A stretch of DNA of 26,207 nt from a virus, in IMG/VR virus record IMGVR_UViG_3300029309_000302, positions 1 through 26,207 of that record; one strand, given 5' to 3'. Numbering within the stretch: the stretch's first letter is position 1; the number at the start of each line of letters is the position of its first letter. A model generated the notes under the pieces. The model searched no databases, had not been told where the DNA came from, and saw only the letters and a program-made list of their open reading frames with translations. The translations under genes were made by a program, and so were the position numbers. Positions 1 through 7,638 of the stretch are shown here, piece by piece.

Positions 1-639
1 CAGGCCATTATGCAGTCATCACACATTACTGAGGACTTGTTCCGCAAGTTCAACAGGTTTGAACAACGAGAAATGCAAGGCCTACTTGATTACTCTAAAG
101 AGGCATGGGTTAATGGCAAGAAAGCCACATACGTACTCCCAGACAACCAGATCGATATGTTTGACTTGGAGGCAGAAGATCACATGGAAAGCGAGTACGG
201 TATATTTGTATCTGATGCAGGTCGAGACCTTGAGAAGCTCGATCAGGCTAAGCAGCTGTCTCAAGCCATGATACAAAACGGTATGAAGACATCAGAAGTT
301 CTTGACCTATTTGATACAGAGAACTTCCCAGGCATCAAGTCTAAGATTCGTGCAGCAGAAAAATCTAGAGAAGAGCTTGAGCAAAAGCAACAAGAAGTAC
401 AGAATCAACAGAAGCAACAAGAGATGCAACTCAAGCAACAGGCTATGCAACAAGAGCAGCTTGAGAAAGACAAAGACAGGCAGGTACAGATTGAGACTGC
501 TCTTATAAATGCAGAAGCTCAAGACACTACAGGTAAACTAAACCTAGATCTTGAGAAGATGATGAAAGAGCATGAAGTAAAGCAGCGCGAGCTTGCTATC
601 AAAGAGAAAGAACTAGATAGAAAGAATGACGCTCAATAA
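1..639 (+). CDS. Portal protein, C-terminal part (cut by window start)
   Basis: The reading frame is open from base 1, so this is the 3' end of a longer gene; the first in-window ATG (10) is probably internal. About 212 residues are visible. The first ~115 are mixed alpha/beta (KFNRFEQREMQGLLDYSKE is a recognisable piece). From about residue 120 the chain becomes a long Gln/Glu/Lys-rich coiled coil ending in KELDRKNDAQ. Portal proteins of crAss-like and related Bacteroidota phages often end in such a tail. The dodecameric portal is the DNA channel at the capsid vertex and binds terminase and the connector rings. The position just upstream of scaffold and capsid genes supports the call. It overlaps the next gene by 14 bases. 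The family call rests on remembered resemblance; a different head protein with a coiled-coil tail is the alternative. Confidence 0.68.
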   Translation, partial: QAIMQSSHITEDLFRKFNRFEQREMQGLLDYSKEAWVNGKKATYVLPDNQIDMFDLEAEDHMESEYGIFVSDAGRDLEKLDQAKQLSQAMIQNGMKTSEVLDLFDTENFPGIKSKIRAAEKSREELEQKQQEVQNQQKQQEMQLKQQAMQQEQLEKDKDRQVQIETALINAEAQDTTGKLNLDLEKMMKEHEVKQRELAIKEKELDRKNDAQ

Positions 640-1063
640 TAAACAAAGACGGGAGCTCTTAGATAGAGCGAGGGCTTCAGGCTACGAAGGTTCGATTATA
701 GATGTCTATCAAGGACACCGTCAGGGCAGAGACGTAATCGCCGAGTTTGAAGCACAAAAGCAGGGTAATATTGCTGTCACCCCGTCGCAGCAGCAAGCAG
801 GACTTGGCCCCGCTCACCAGGCAGGTAGGACAGGAGAAAGTATGGTATTCCCGAACATCGGTCCTAACGCGACGATGACGACTGCAAATAAAGGTTTAAA
901 AGTAAACCTAGATGTGAAAGGCTATGATGACCGAGGGCATTTGGTAAAATCATACGACTCCGTCCCGCCTGGTGTTAAAACCCTACCCATGGGACCTAAA
1001 GCAACTACAGTAGTGGAAACCCCAGCTAGGTATAGAGCAGGTGGATTCCTAAGTGATATATAG
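626..1063 (+). CDS. Conserved small head-cluster protein, unknown function
   Basis: A 145-residue, mildly basic protein translated from an ATG inside the portal gene's last codons, which suggests coupling. The N-terminus looks helical (NNKQRRELLDRARASGYEG). The middle is rich in Gln, Gly and Pro and probably disordered. The C-terminus has a beta-like stretch and ends in ETPARYRAGGFLSDI. Short YRAGGF or YKxGG tails recur in structural and cargo-type proteins of crAss-like and marine Bacteroidota phages, which is the main hint that it ends up in the virion. No enzyme motif, membrane segment or signal peptide is visible. The place between portal and scaffold suggests an assembly or internal capsid role; I cannot assign a biochemical function. 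Confidence 0.6.
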   Translation: MTLNNKQRRELLDRARASGYEGSIIDVYQGHRQGRDVIAEFEAQKQGNIAVTPSQQQAGLGPAHQAGRTGESMVFPNIGPNATMTTANKGLKVNLDVKGYDDRGHLVKSYDSVPPGVKTLPMGPKATTVVETPARYRAGGFLSDI

Positions 1064-1088
1064 TAATAGCAGTTATAAAAAATAATTT

Positions 1089-1096
1089 TATAGTTG
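1089..1096 (+). promoter_or_regulatory. Possible Bacteroidota-type -7 element before the scaffold gene
   Basis: TATAGTTG matches 7 of 8 positions of the Bacteroidota -7 consensus TAnnTTTG. It lies 29 bases before the scaffold ATG, the same spacing as the TATATTTG box before the 15560 gene. No convincing TTTG -33 element is visible about 19-21 bases upstream. The call is weak and based on sequence alone. Confidence 0.22.
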
Positions 1097-1125
1097 CACT
1101 TTAAAACCAAACAAATATTTTTGCA

Positions 1126-2259
1126 ATGAGTGATGAGAAAAAATTAGACTTCAGCGCAATATCCTTCGACAATGTCGTGGGTGATAATGCTGCAGGTCTT
1201 GAAACAATTCCAGAGCCTCAAGAAGTTGAGGTAAAAGATGAAGCTCCTGTTAGTGATGAACTTGACAATGATGTTGAGGACATTAGAGAAGAGGAGACTA
1301 TAGGAGATGAAGACTATGAGGACGGCGTCGATGAAGATTACCCTGAAGACGACGAAGAACTCACAGTTGAAGACTCTGACGAACAAGAAGGAGAGGACGA
1401 AGTCCTTGAAGAGTCTGTAGCACTAGAGATAGCTGATACACTAGGCTTTGAAATGGAGAGCAACTACGCTGATACCGTAGAAGGCTTGACAGAGTTCGTT
1501 AGAGATATATCTCAAGAAGTCGCTGAAGACCAGATAGAGGATCTATTTCAACAGTTTCCTATGGTACAACAGCACCTGGATTACGTCCTTGCAGGGGGTG
1601 ACTCAGAAAAGTTCTTTGAAGCATACAATCCAAGCTTGGATTACAACAACTTCCAGATCAACGAGAGTGATACAGGAGTTCAAGCGGCAGTGCTGTCACA
1701 GTACTTCCAGGCCAAAGGTCATGAACAAGAGTTCATTCAAGAGATGATTGAGGATTATCACGATAGTGGTAAGCTTTTCTCTAAAGCAGAAGCAGCACGT
1801 GCAGCGCTTGGGGAAGCTCAAGAAGTACAAAGACAGGCGCTTCTAGAAGAACAGCAACAAGAGCATGCTCAGATGGAGCAAGAGCAGGAGGAGTTCTGGG
1901 AAGGGGTAGCTGACGTTATCGAAGGAGGTAACGAGTTTGCCGGTATACGTATACCTGATTCAGACAAAGCTAACTTCTTTGACTATATCTCTGAGCCTGT
2001 TGATGAGTATGGGAGTACTCAGCGTGATATTGATTACGCTAACGCAGATGTGAAAGTAAAGCTAGCAATTGACTACCTGATGTTTGGTGGTTTCCAGCTA
2101 GAAGATATAATAGATACTAAGGCTAGAACAAAGAGTGTTCAAGGACTTAGAGAACGTATTGTTAGAAATGAGGGGCAAGTAAAGAATGCTAGACGAGCCC
2201 AGCGTTCTAAACCTAAAGCATTTGATCCAGATCAACTGGACATAAACGCGCTTTTTTAA
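1126..2259 (+). CDS. Probable capsid scaffolding protein
   Basis: A 377-residue acidic protein directly upstream of the major capsid gene, the classical place for a scaffold. Residues ~35-100 are almost solid Asp/Glu with few hydrophobics. A folded, helical middle follows (~95-230), including QQFPMVQQHLDYVLAGGDSE. A Gln/Glu-rich coiled coil spans ~230-265 (QRQALLEEQQQEHAQMEQEQ). The C-terminus is basic (KNARRAQRSKPKAFDPDQL) and would suit binding to the inner face of the capsid shell. Scaffolds guide procapsid assembly and then leave or are degraded. No protease motif is visible in this gene. The family is very divergent, so the call rests on composition, coiled coil, basic tail and gene order rather than on residue identity. 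Confidence 0.7.
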   Translation: MSDEKKLDFSAISFDNVVGDNAAGLETIPEPQEVEVKDEAPVSDELDNDVEDIREEETIGDEDYEDGVDEDYPEDDEELTVEDSDEQEGEDEVLEESVALEIADTLGFEMESNYADTVEGLTEFVRDISQEVAEDQIEDLFQQFPMVQQHLDYVLAGGDSEKFFEAYNPSLDYNNFQINESDTGVQAAVLSQYFQAKGHEQEFIQEMIEDYHDSGKLFSKAEAARAALGEAQEVQRQALLEEQQQEHAQMEQEQEEFWEGVADVIEGGNEFAGIRIPDSDKANFFDYISEPVDEYGSTQRDIDYANADVKVKLAIDYLMFGGFQLEDIIDTKARTKSVQGLRERIVRNEGQVKNARRAQRSKPKAFDPDQLDINALF

Positions 2260-2275
2260 TTAAGCAAAATAACTT

Positions 2276-2290
2276 TTAAAACAAACAATC
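2276..2290 (+). promoter_or_regulatory. A-rich translation leader (TTAAAAC motif) of the capsid gene
   Basis: TTAAAACAAACAATC abuts the capsid ATG. TTAAAAC starts exactly 15 bases before the ATG, as it does before the 15560 gene (TTAAAACACAAAGCA). A related TTAAAACCAAACAAAT sits 10 bases further from the scaffold ATG. No Shine-Dalgarno sequence is present. Bacteroidota commonly rely on A-rich leaders instead. Confidence 0.35.
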
Positions 2291-3754
2291 ATGGCATTGA
2301 CTAACGTACTGAAGACGTACTACAATGATTCGCAGATGACTGACACCAATTCGTTGGTCAATGCGTTGTTGGAGAAGCCAGAAGAGCTCTCCCCAATTAT
2401 CACGCACCTTGCAGGTCGTGAAGAGAAAAAATTCCCATTGTCCTTTATGACAGAGGGTGTCGGTAACACTAAGTCTATCGACCGTTTTGAATATGAATAC
2501 AGAGTGAAGACTCATGAGGTGAACGTTCGCCCAGTGGTTTCTGCAAATGGAACTGGTGCTGGTGGATCAACCTTTACTATTGTTTTCCCAGACCGCTGGT
2601 TTGTGTTCCCATACACGCTCGTTTCTGAGAGTGGTGTTCTTGCACGTATTATGGAAGAGCCTCGTCAGGTAAGTGGTGGGTATGAGTACATAATGAAGCT
2701 TGTATCTCCGGATGCTGCAGCTCTTTCTGCTACAGATACTAGTGGAGATCTTTCTCCAGGTTCAATGTGGGGCATGCTGTTCGCAAACGTTGGAATCGAC
2801 TTCTCTCGCGGAAACGCTTCTAACTGGAGTGCACCCGGCTTGGTGAGATCTAAGATTGGTACTGTTCGTAAGTCTTACCAGTTCTCTGGTAACGCTAAGG
2901 ACTATGTTGCTGAGTTTGAGCTCCCATTGAAGGAAGGTTCTAGCACTCGTTTGTGGATGGACTATGAAGAGTATCGCCACATGTTGAAGTTTAAGGAAGA
3001 GTGTGAGATGTACTACTGGTACGGCCAGAAGACTCATGACTCTACTGGAAAGACTCAGATGGTGGACGAAAATGGACAGCCAGTTGTTTCTGGTCCTGGT
3101 CTCTTCGAGCAGATCATCAACAAAGACACGTACTCTACTTTGACTCAGAAGAAGATTGAGGACGTGATTGGTGACTTGTTCTACGGAATGACTGACGCTA
3201 CCGATAAGCAGGTGACATTGTTCACTGGTATTGGTGGTGCACGTGAGTTCGACAAGGCTCTTCGTAACTACTACGCTAATGGTATTAGCTCTACTAGTGT
3301 AAACACTAGTGCTAATAACTCTTACCTCAGAACTACTGAGTCTAAGTTTATCACAGGTAGCGGTCGTAGCCTTGGTATCACTGGTTACTTCACTTCGTAT
3401 GATCACGTCGATGGTCACACAGTGAACGTGGTCAAGGTTCCATTGTTCGATCATGGTCCTGTTGCTCAGGCTTCTCGTAAGCACCCTGACACTGGATTGC
3501 CACTCGAGTCGTACAGAATGACATTCGTCGATCAGTCTACGTATGACGGAGAGAACAACCTCCAGATGATCAATAAGAAGGGTCGTGAGATGTTGCGTTG
3601 GGCTGTTGCTGGTTCTGTTGTGCCTAAGGGCTTCACAGGATCTGACACTCGCGCAAGTGATATAGACGGTGCTTCTGTGCACATGTTGAAGACAGCTGGT
3701 ATCCTGCTCCGCAGATTCGATACTTCGCTTGATTTGCAGTGCACTGCATCGTAA
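2291..3754 (+). CDS. Major capsid protein (HK97-fold-like, crAss-like group)
   Basis: A 487-residue protein of the expected size for the capsid subunit of crAss-like and related phages. The N-terminal ~60 residues are helical. The C-terminal part has the look of this MCP group: LFTGIGGAREFDKALRNYYA, then SLGITGYFTSYDHVDGHTVN, VPLFDHGPVAQASRKHPDTG and ENNLQMINKKGREMLRWAV. Hundreds of copies would form the icosahedral shell. Codon use is distinct from most neighbours: CGT for Arg, TTG for Leu, AAG for Lys and GCT/GTT are favoured, where the 7639 tail gene uses AGA, CTA/TTA, GTA and ACA. This fits very high expression. A GC-rich hairpin follows the stop codon. The scaffold precedes it and connector genes follow. 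The HK97 fold is inferred from family resemblance, not from a visible motif. Confidence 0.82.
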   Translation: MALTNVLKTYYNDSQMTDTNSLVNALLEKPEELSPIITHLAGREEKKFPLSFMTEGVGNTKSIDRFEYEYRVKTHEVNVRPVVSANGTGAGGSTFTIVFPDRWFVFPYTLVSESGVLARIMEEPRQVSGGYEYIMKLVSPDAAALSATDTSGDLSPGSMWGMLFANVGIDFSRGNASNWSAPGLVRSKIGTVRKSYQFSGNAKDYVAEFELPLKEGSSTRLWMDYEEYRHMLKFKEECEMYYWYGQKTHDSTGKTQMVDENGQPVVSGPGLFEQIINKDTYSTLTQKKIEDVIGDLFYGMTDATDKQVTLFTGIGGAREFDKALRNYYANGISSTSVNTSANNSYLRTTESKFITGSGRSLGITGYFTSYDHVDGHTVNVVKVPLFDHGPVAQASRKHPDTGLPLESYRMTFVDQSTYDGENNLQMINKKGREMLRWAVAGSVVPKGFTGSDTRASDIDGASVHMLKTAGILLRRFDTSLDLQCTAS

Positions 3755-3773
3755 TTTGTGTTTGGTTTGCATA

Positions 3774-3799
3774 GGGGGGATTGGTCAAACTTTCCCCCC
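3774..3799 (+). terminator. Hairpin after the major capsid gene
   Basis: GGGGGGA (3774-3780) pairs with TCCCCCC (3793-3799) to give a 7-bp stem with a 12-base loop, 20 bases after the capsid stop codon. Only GTTT follows rather than a long T-tract, so it may act as a partial terminator or as a 3'-end stabiliser for the abundant capsid message. GTTTGCA flanks the hairpin on both sides (3765-3771 and 3800-3806). Confidence 0.6.
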
Positions 3800-3830
3800 G
3801 TTTGCAGCCAACTTTCAAACCAAACATTAA

Positions 3831-3887
3831 GTTATTCTTTCTCTTTAAAAGAACGACTTAGTTATTCTTTCTAAACTATAAAAGAAC
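3831..3887 (+). repeat. Tandem leader repeat, two small hairpins before the 3888 gene
   Basis: GTTATTCTTTCT occurs at 3831-3842 and 3861-3872, exactly 30 bases apart. Each copy is followed by AAAAGAAC (3847-3854 and 3880-3887). In each copy TTCTTT can pair with AAAGAA, giving two weak AT-rich hairpins. The second AAAAGAAC touches the ATG of the next gene. The whole gap 3755-3887 (133 bases, the longest in the window) holds this repeat and the capsid terminator. It may control translation or carry a promoter; no TAnnTTTG box is visible here. Confidence 0.5.
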
Positions 3888-4694
3888 ATGAACAGAAAAA
3901 TTTACATACGCCGTAAGGAGACACACAGTTATCTCCCGAAGGAAGTGAGACTAGGAGCTCGCGTTGCAATTGGTTCTATATTCGTAGGACGTCAACCACT
4001 CAGAGGAGTGGAAGGAGAAGAGGCAAAAAAATACCTCCCAGGTATAATTGGTCTACCAGCTGAACACCCAGATTTCCCTGCTAGGGAAAAAGATTACTGG
4101 GCTAGTATGAGAGTTAAGATCCCATTTGAGGGTAAAGAACTCGATATTAGCACTCATGAGAATGGAGATCCCATTAACGTAGAGGACTATATTACATACA
4201 AGTGGTGCTCTAAGCATAGACAGGTAGCTGATAGCAAGGAGGAAATGGATGCCGTCTCTGGTAAGAAGTTCTACATATATGATCCTAAAAAGGATCTGCT
4301 CAAGAGGAACAAAAGAGTTCAGATATCTAAAGATGCAGATAAAGAGTTTATCAAGGCATCTGCAGATGCAGCTAGAATGAGAAGATTGTTGAGGGTGTTG
4401 AGTAATTCTAACCCAGACAAGCTCTCTGCACTAGAAGTAGAAAACAATCTGTATGATATCAAAACAAAGAATCCTGCTAAGTTCTACAAGGCAGCTACAG
4501 ATAAAGACTTAGATCTTAAGGATGAGATCGCTGAAATGATACAGAAGGATATCATCCGCAAGATTGGGAACCAACATATTCACGGAGATGAAACTCTCGG
4601 TGAAGATTTGACAGATACAATAGTGTATTTTAAGAACAAGAAGAACTCTGGGGCAGTAAACGCACTAAGAGCAAAACTGAAAGAAGTCAAGTGA
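3888..4694 (+). CDS. Conserved head/connector-cluster protein, unknown function
   Basis: A 268-residue protein resembling hypothetical proteins next to the capsid gene in crAss-like and other Bacteroidota phages. The recognisable N-terminal half has KYLPGIIGLPAEHPDFPARE, then DYWASMRVKIPFEGKELDIS and DPINVEDYITYKWCSKHRQV. The C-terminal half is helical and highly charged, ending in NALRAKLKEVK. There is no signal peptide, membrane segment or catalytic motif. Its place between capsid and ring/connector genes and its lack of enzyme features suggest a head-completion or connector role, which is inference. The start ATG follows the paired leader repeats. The stop codon overlaps the GTG start of the next gene (GTGA). 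Confidence 0.66.
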   Translation: MNRKIYIRRKETHSYLPKEVRLGARVAIGSIFVGRQPLRGVEGEEAKKYLPGIIGLPAEHPDFPAREKDYWASMRVKIPFEGKELDISTHENGDPINVEDYITYKWCSKHRQVADSKEEMDAVSGKKFYIYDPKKDLLKRNKRVQISKDADKEFIKASADAARMRRLLRVLSNSNPDKLSALEVENNLYDIKTKNPAKFYKAATDKDLDLKDEIAEMIQKDIIRKIGNQHIHGDETLGEDLTDTIVYFKNKKNSGAVNALRAKLKEVK

Positions 4695-5875
4695 CAATAG
4701 AAGAGATGCATATAGCAGTCAACCTGGGAGTCCAAAAGATTGGGTCTTTCCAGGTTGATAATCTCTTGCCTGAAGAGATTGATCATGAGCTAAACTTAGC
4801 TCAGCGTCGTTTCATCAAGCAGAGATACTCATCTACATCCAACCAAAAGGGTGTAGGCTTTGAGCAGTCTCAAAAAAGAATAGATGACTTAAGAACTCTC
4901 ATTGAAGATTTTACTGCGTATGAAACGTTCTACATAGGTCCTATGTATAACTCTAGTTCAAAGGGGGTAATATTCATAGATAGGGTCAAGTTGCCTTTAG
5001 ACTATATGCACCTAGTAAACGTACGCAGTAAGATATTTCACAACTGCAATGGTCCTATATCTACGTCCATTGATAATCACTTTGATCACTACCTAAGAGT
5101 ACCTGTTACCACAAGCGTAGATGGGTATAACTTAGTATCTATAAAAATACCTGATGAGACAGGCAATATACTCTTAACTGCAAAGAGTAGCCCAAACGGA
5201 TTAACCATAGATGAGTTGAGGGATGATTCCTACACACATGGAGTTGAACCTAGCTTGTCCCCTAATGATACATTTAGTGACTTGTCTAGTGCTAAAAGAT
5301 CAGCAGACTCTCCTCACGCAGACGCTAACGAGATATTCTTAAAGATAACTACAACTAACACTGATGAATCACCGTTTACTAGATACCTAGGAACTGATAG
5401 ATCTTTATCTGGTGCTTATGCAGTATTATCTTTTAAGAATGCTGCAGGAGAAACTTTTGACAGAGCTATTCTACAACCACCTGTAACTCTATCTACACAG
5501 AAAAGAAAGTTTGTGGATACAATAGTAGCAGGGTCAGGACTAGTAGTCAAACAGACCCTGTGCAAGTATGTGCAACATGATGATGTATATAAAGTATTGG
5601 ATGACCCATTCTCTTCAACAAAAGCATCAGCACCGCTGTACACAATGCAGGAAAATTTTGTAGATTTATACTCAGACCCAACTTTCGTTCCTGATAAAGT
5701 TGTAATAAAGTATTTACGGAGACCCGCTCTAATGCGTAGAGCAACAGGCAGCGGCTCCGAACTGCCCGAACACACACACGATGAGATCGTGGAGATGGCA
5801 GTGAAAAGCATCTTGGAGGCTATACAGTCTCCTAGATATCAATCACAATCTGGGGAGGTCCTAGAAAGTGAATAA
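4691..5875 (+). CDS. Ring/connector (tail-stub) protein, crAss-like type
   Basis: A 394-residue protein starting at GTG, the only non-ATG start chosen in this window. The GTG overlaps the preceding stop, and the peptide TIEEMHIAVNLGVQKIG matches the usual beginning of this family; the next in-frame ATG (4706) would remove it. LLPEEIDHELNLAQRRFIKQ and GFEQSQKRIDDLRTL follow. The C-terminus carries the typical ending, PDKVVIKYLRRPALMRRATG, then LPEHTHDEIVEMAVKSILEA and a Pro-Arg-Tyr-Gln piece. In crAss-like phages such proteins form stacked rings between portal and tail. Residues ~185-270 (Ser/Thr/Asp-rich) may be an insertion relative to shorter family members. The exact ring position cannot be told. 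Confidence 0.7.
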   Translation: MTIEEMHIAVNLGVQKIGSFQVDNLLPEEIDHELNLAQRRFIKQRYSSTSNQKGVGFEQSQKRIDDLRTLIEDFTAYETFYIGPMYNSSSKGVIFIDRVKLPLDYMHLVNVRSKIFHNCNGPISTSIDNHFDHYLRVPVTTSVDGYNLVSIKIPDETGNILLTAKSSPNGLTIDELRDDSYTHGVEPSLSPNDTFSDLSSAKRSADSPHADANEIFLKITTTNTDESPFTRYLGTDRSLSGAYAVLSFKNAAGETFDRAILQPPVTLSTQKRKFVDTIVAGSGLVVKQTLCKYVQHDDVYKVLDDPFSSTKASAPLYTMQENFVDLYSDPTFVPDKVVIKYLRRPALMRRATGSGSELPEHTHDEIVEMAVKSILEAIQSPRYQSQSGEVLESE

Positions 5876-5888
5876 ATTTTGTTTTATC

Positions 5889-5897
5889 ATGAATTAA
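5889..5897 (+). promoter_or_regulatory. Minimal upstream ORF (Met-Asn-stop)
   Basis: ATG-AAT-TAA lies 7 bases before the ATG of the 5905 gene and out of frame with it. It arises from a near-direct repeat, ATCATGAAT, at 5887-5895 and 5903-5911. It could hold or reload ribosomes, or be chance. Confidence 0.2.
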
Positions 5898-5904
5898 AAT
5901 AATC

Positions 5905-7107
5905 ATGAATCAAGTTTTTGTTTCGAATCACATGGCCGGAATACAGGCCAACGCCGATCACTCCCTTTGGAGCTCTTTGGTACACACAACAGGGGCCGCT
6001 GATGGCCACGACGCCTGCATGGTAGGTATCTGGGACCCATACGGACAGCAGTTCCTCGATGGTACTACTGCCGCATTGTCTCTAATTCAAGCTCAAAGCC
6101 TTATTGGTATAGCAGAAGCAACTAAAGGTTATGCTGACTTTGTTCAAGGTACTGATGCGGGTCAGGTTACGGATGCTGAAGCCATTTCAATTGCAAGTGC
6201 AGGTGATGTTCCAATTAACTCATTGCCTACTAGCCCTGCTTTCTTGAACAGAGCGTTCCAGATTGTTCAGGCTATGCCTACAGGTAATCCAATTGCTTCA
6301 CCTATCATTCATACTAACCAGCTCACTAGATTGAAGTGGGATGTTAATGATCCACCGGTTAAGCACAAGTTGGATATTGACACTGATGCTGGCTTTGACC
6401 CAATTGTGGCAGGTGATGAGATGACGCTCGTATTGAACGTTCGTTTCCCACATGATGCTGCATTCTACGAAGCTCAGATCAACCCAAGCGGTTCTGTAAC
6501 TTCTGTTACTCCTGCTTTGTCTGCTGCTTTTGACAATACTAAGCGTATTTATAAAGTAAGCGCAATTGCTACTAACGACACTGAGGCTACGCAGTCTGGT
6601 GTTCTTGTTTCAGCAATCAATGCTGATGGTGACGTTAAGCAACTTGTTACTGCTGCAGATGATGGTAGTGGTATTACTTTGGAAGCTAACTTCTTTGGTA
6701 TGATCATCGATGCTACAGTTCTTAAGAATGGTGACAAGGCAGGTGCTGTTACTGATGAGGCGGATATGACTATTGGTGTTGGATCTTTTGCAGAAGTTCT
6801 TTCTGCTGAAAAGAAGGCACAGTACTCACAAGGCTTCTTCAACAGACTGTACCTCCCAACAGGAGATTTGCAGCATGCATCAGCAACTGCTGGTGGATTG
6901 TCATCTCAGACAGTTCTTTACAACAGACTGACTCTGGAGTATGTAAACAAGTCTGGTAAGATGCCTGGCTTCAATGGACAGGGTAACACTCACACTGCTA
7001 CTTTGTACGTGCCTAAGGCTACTTATGCTGGTGACACTACTCAGCTTGCAGTGGAGGCAACATTTGGACTCATTGATGCTACAGCATCTAAGGAGTTTAT
7101 CTGGTAA
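5905..7107 (+). CDS. Second abundant virion protein (function uncertain)
   Basis: A 400-residue protein, rich in Ala, Thr, Asp and Gly, predicted largely beta. I do not recognise the family with certainty. N-terminal pieces are VFVSNHMAGIQANADHSLWS and ACMVGIWDPYGQQFLDGTTA. The C-terminal third has QYSQGFFNRLYLPTGDLQ and ends in IDATASKEFIW. No signal peptide, membrane segment or catalytic motif is seen. Codon use resembles the capsid gene (GCT, GTT, AAG, TTG, CGT) rather than flanking genes, and like the capsid gene it is followed by a strong hairpin. Both point to a protein made in many copies, such as a tail-tube, capsid decoration or other major structural protein. It has its own AT-rich leader with AAATTTTG (5874-5881), near the TAnnTTTG box. 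Confidence 0.62.
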   Translation: MNQVFVSNHMAGIQANADHSLWSSLVHTTGAADGHDACMVGIWDPYGQQFLDGTTAALSLIQAQSLIGIAEATKGYADFVQGTDAGQVTDAEAISIASAGDVPINSLPTSPAFLNRAFQIVQAMPTGNPIASPIIHTNQLTRLKWDVNDPPVKHKLDIDTDAGFDPIVAGDEMTLVLNVRFPHDAAFYEAQINPSGSVTSVTPALSAAFDNTKRIYKVSAIATNDTEATQSGVLVSAINADGDVKQLVTAADDGSGITLEANFFGMIIDATVLKNGDKAGAVTDEADMTIGVGSFAEVLSAEKKAQYSQGFFNRLYLPTGDLQHASATAGGLSSQTVLYNRLTLEYVNKSGKMPGFNGQGNTHTATLYVPKATYAGDTTQLAVEATFGLIDATASKEFIW

Positions 7108-7126
7108 TCATCTAACTTAAATTAAT

Positions 7127-7160
7127 GGGGGTGCAATTGGGCACCCCCTTTAATACTTTT
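7127..7160 (+). terminator. Intrinsic terminator after the 5905 gene
   Basis: GGGGGTGC (7127-7134) pairs perfectly with GCACCCCC (7141-7148), an 8-bp stem with the loop AATTGG, followed by TTTAATACTTTT. It starts 20 bases after the stop codon. It is the clearest terminator in the window and ends a unit encoding a probably very abundant protein. Confidence 0.8.
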
Positions 7161-7165
7161 AAATC

Positions 7166-7627
7166 ATGGCAGCACGATCAGTATATAACGACACCAAAAT
7201 AAGAGTGAAAGCAACTAAGCTTTTACCTAGAACTAGATACACTGTAGAGATTACCGACCTGACTACTGGTCGCACTACTAAGTTTTCTCAGAACTCGCGT
7301 AAGGGAACCTTTACTAGAACTGTACAGTTTAAGACTGCGGGTGTTGTGCGTACTATCGTTAGAGATTCTAAGGGAGGAATAGCTAAGGAAAGTTATTCAG
7401 TCTCCACTGCAGAGATAGATTGTTGTATAGCTAAGCTCGTACATGATGCTATCAATTGCACTTGTAAATGTAACAAGTGTGTTGAGGACCTTAAGAGAGC
7501 ACATACTATTCACCTTCTTCTGCAGTCTGCAAGACATGAAGCACATGTAGGACTTGCCGAAACAGCCAATGAAAAGGTGTTGAAGGCAAAAGATCTTTGT
7601 ACAGAAGTCTGCGCTTGCGGGTGCTAA
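7166..7627 (+). CDS. Small virion protein: Ig-like domain plus Cys-rich helical domain
   Basis: A 153-residue protein in two parts. Residues ~10-80 read as a beta-sandwich of Ig/FN3 type (ITDLTTGRTTKF, then TFTRTVQFKTAGVVRTIVRD). Residues ~85-153 are helical with ten cysteines at 86, 87, 98, 100, 102, 105, 145, 149, 151 and 153, as C-C, CTCKCNKC and CTEVCACGC clusters. The clusters could bind zinc or form disulfides after release from the cell. Similar small CCIAKL proteins stand next to tail genes in other Bacteroidota phages as I remember them, without known function. It lies directly before the giant tail gene, suggesting an adaptor or tail-completion role. No signal peptide is present. 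Confidence 0.6.
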   Translation: MAARSVYNDTKIRVKATKLLPRTRYTVEITDLTTGRTTKFSQNSRKGTFTRTVQFKTAGVVRTIVRDSKGGIAKESYSVSTAEIDCCIAKLVHDAINCTCKCNKCVEDLKRAHTIHLLLQSARHEAHVGLAETANEKVLKAKDLCTEVCACGC

Positions 7628-7629
7628 TA

Positions 7630-7638
7630 ATGATTTAG
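7630..7638 (+). promoter_or_regulatory. Minimal ORF (Met-Ile-stop) abutting the tail gene start
   Basis: ATG-ATT-TAG ends exactly where the ATG of the 2,108-residue tail gene begins (TAG-ATG, same frame). It could pass terminating ribosomes to the main start, or be chance. With the one at 5889 it is the second start-stop mini-ORF in a virion gene leader here. Confidence 0.2.

Noticed and set aside
1116-1123. TATTTTTG, a perfect match to TAnnTTTG, before the scaffold gene
   Set aside because: It ends 2 bases before the ATG, so transcription would begin at or after the start codon; TATAGTTG at 1089 is better placed.
2762-3772. 336-codon open frame on the - strand across the capsid gene
   Set aside because: It mirrors the capsid gene, whose biased codon use leaves few antisense stops. 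Its Ser/Thr/Val/Leu/His-rich translation has no recognisable fold and there is no leader.
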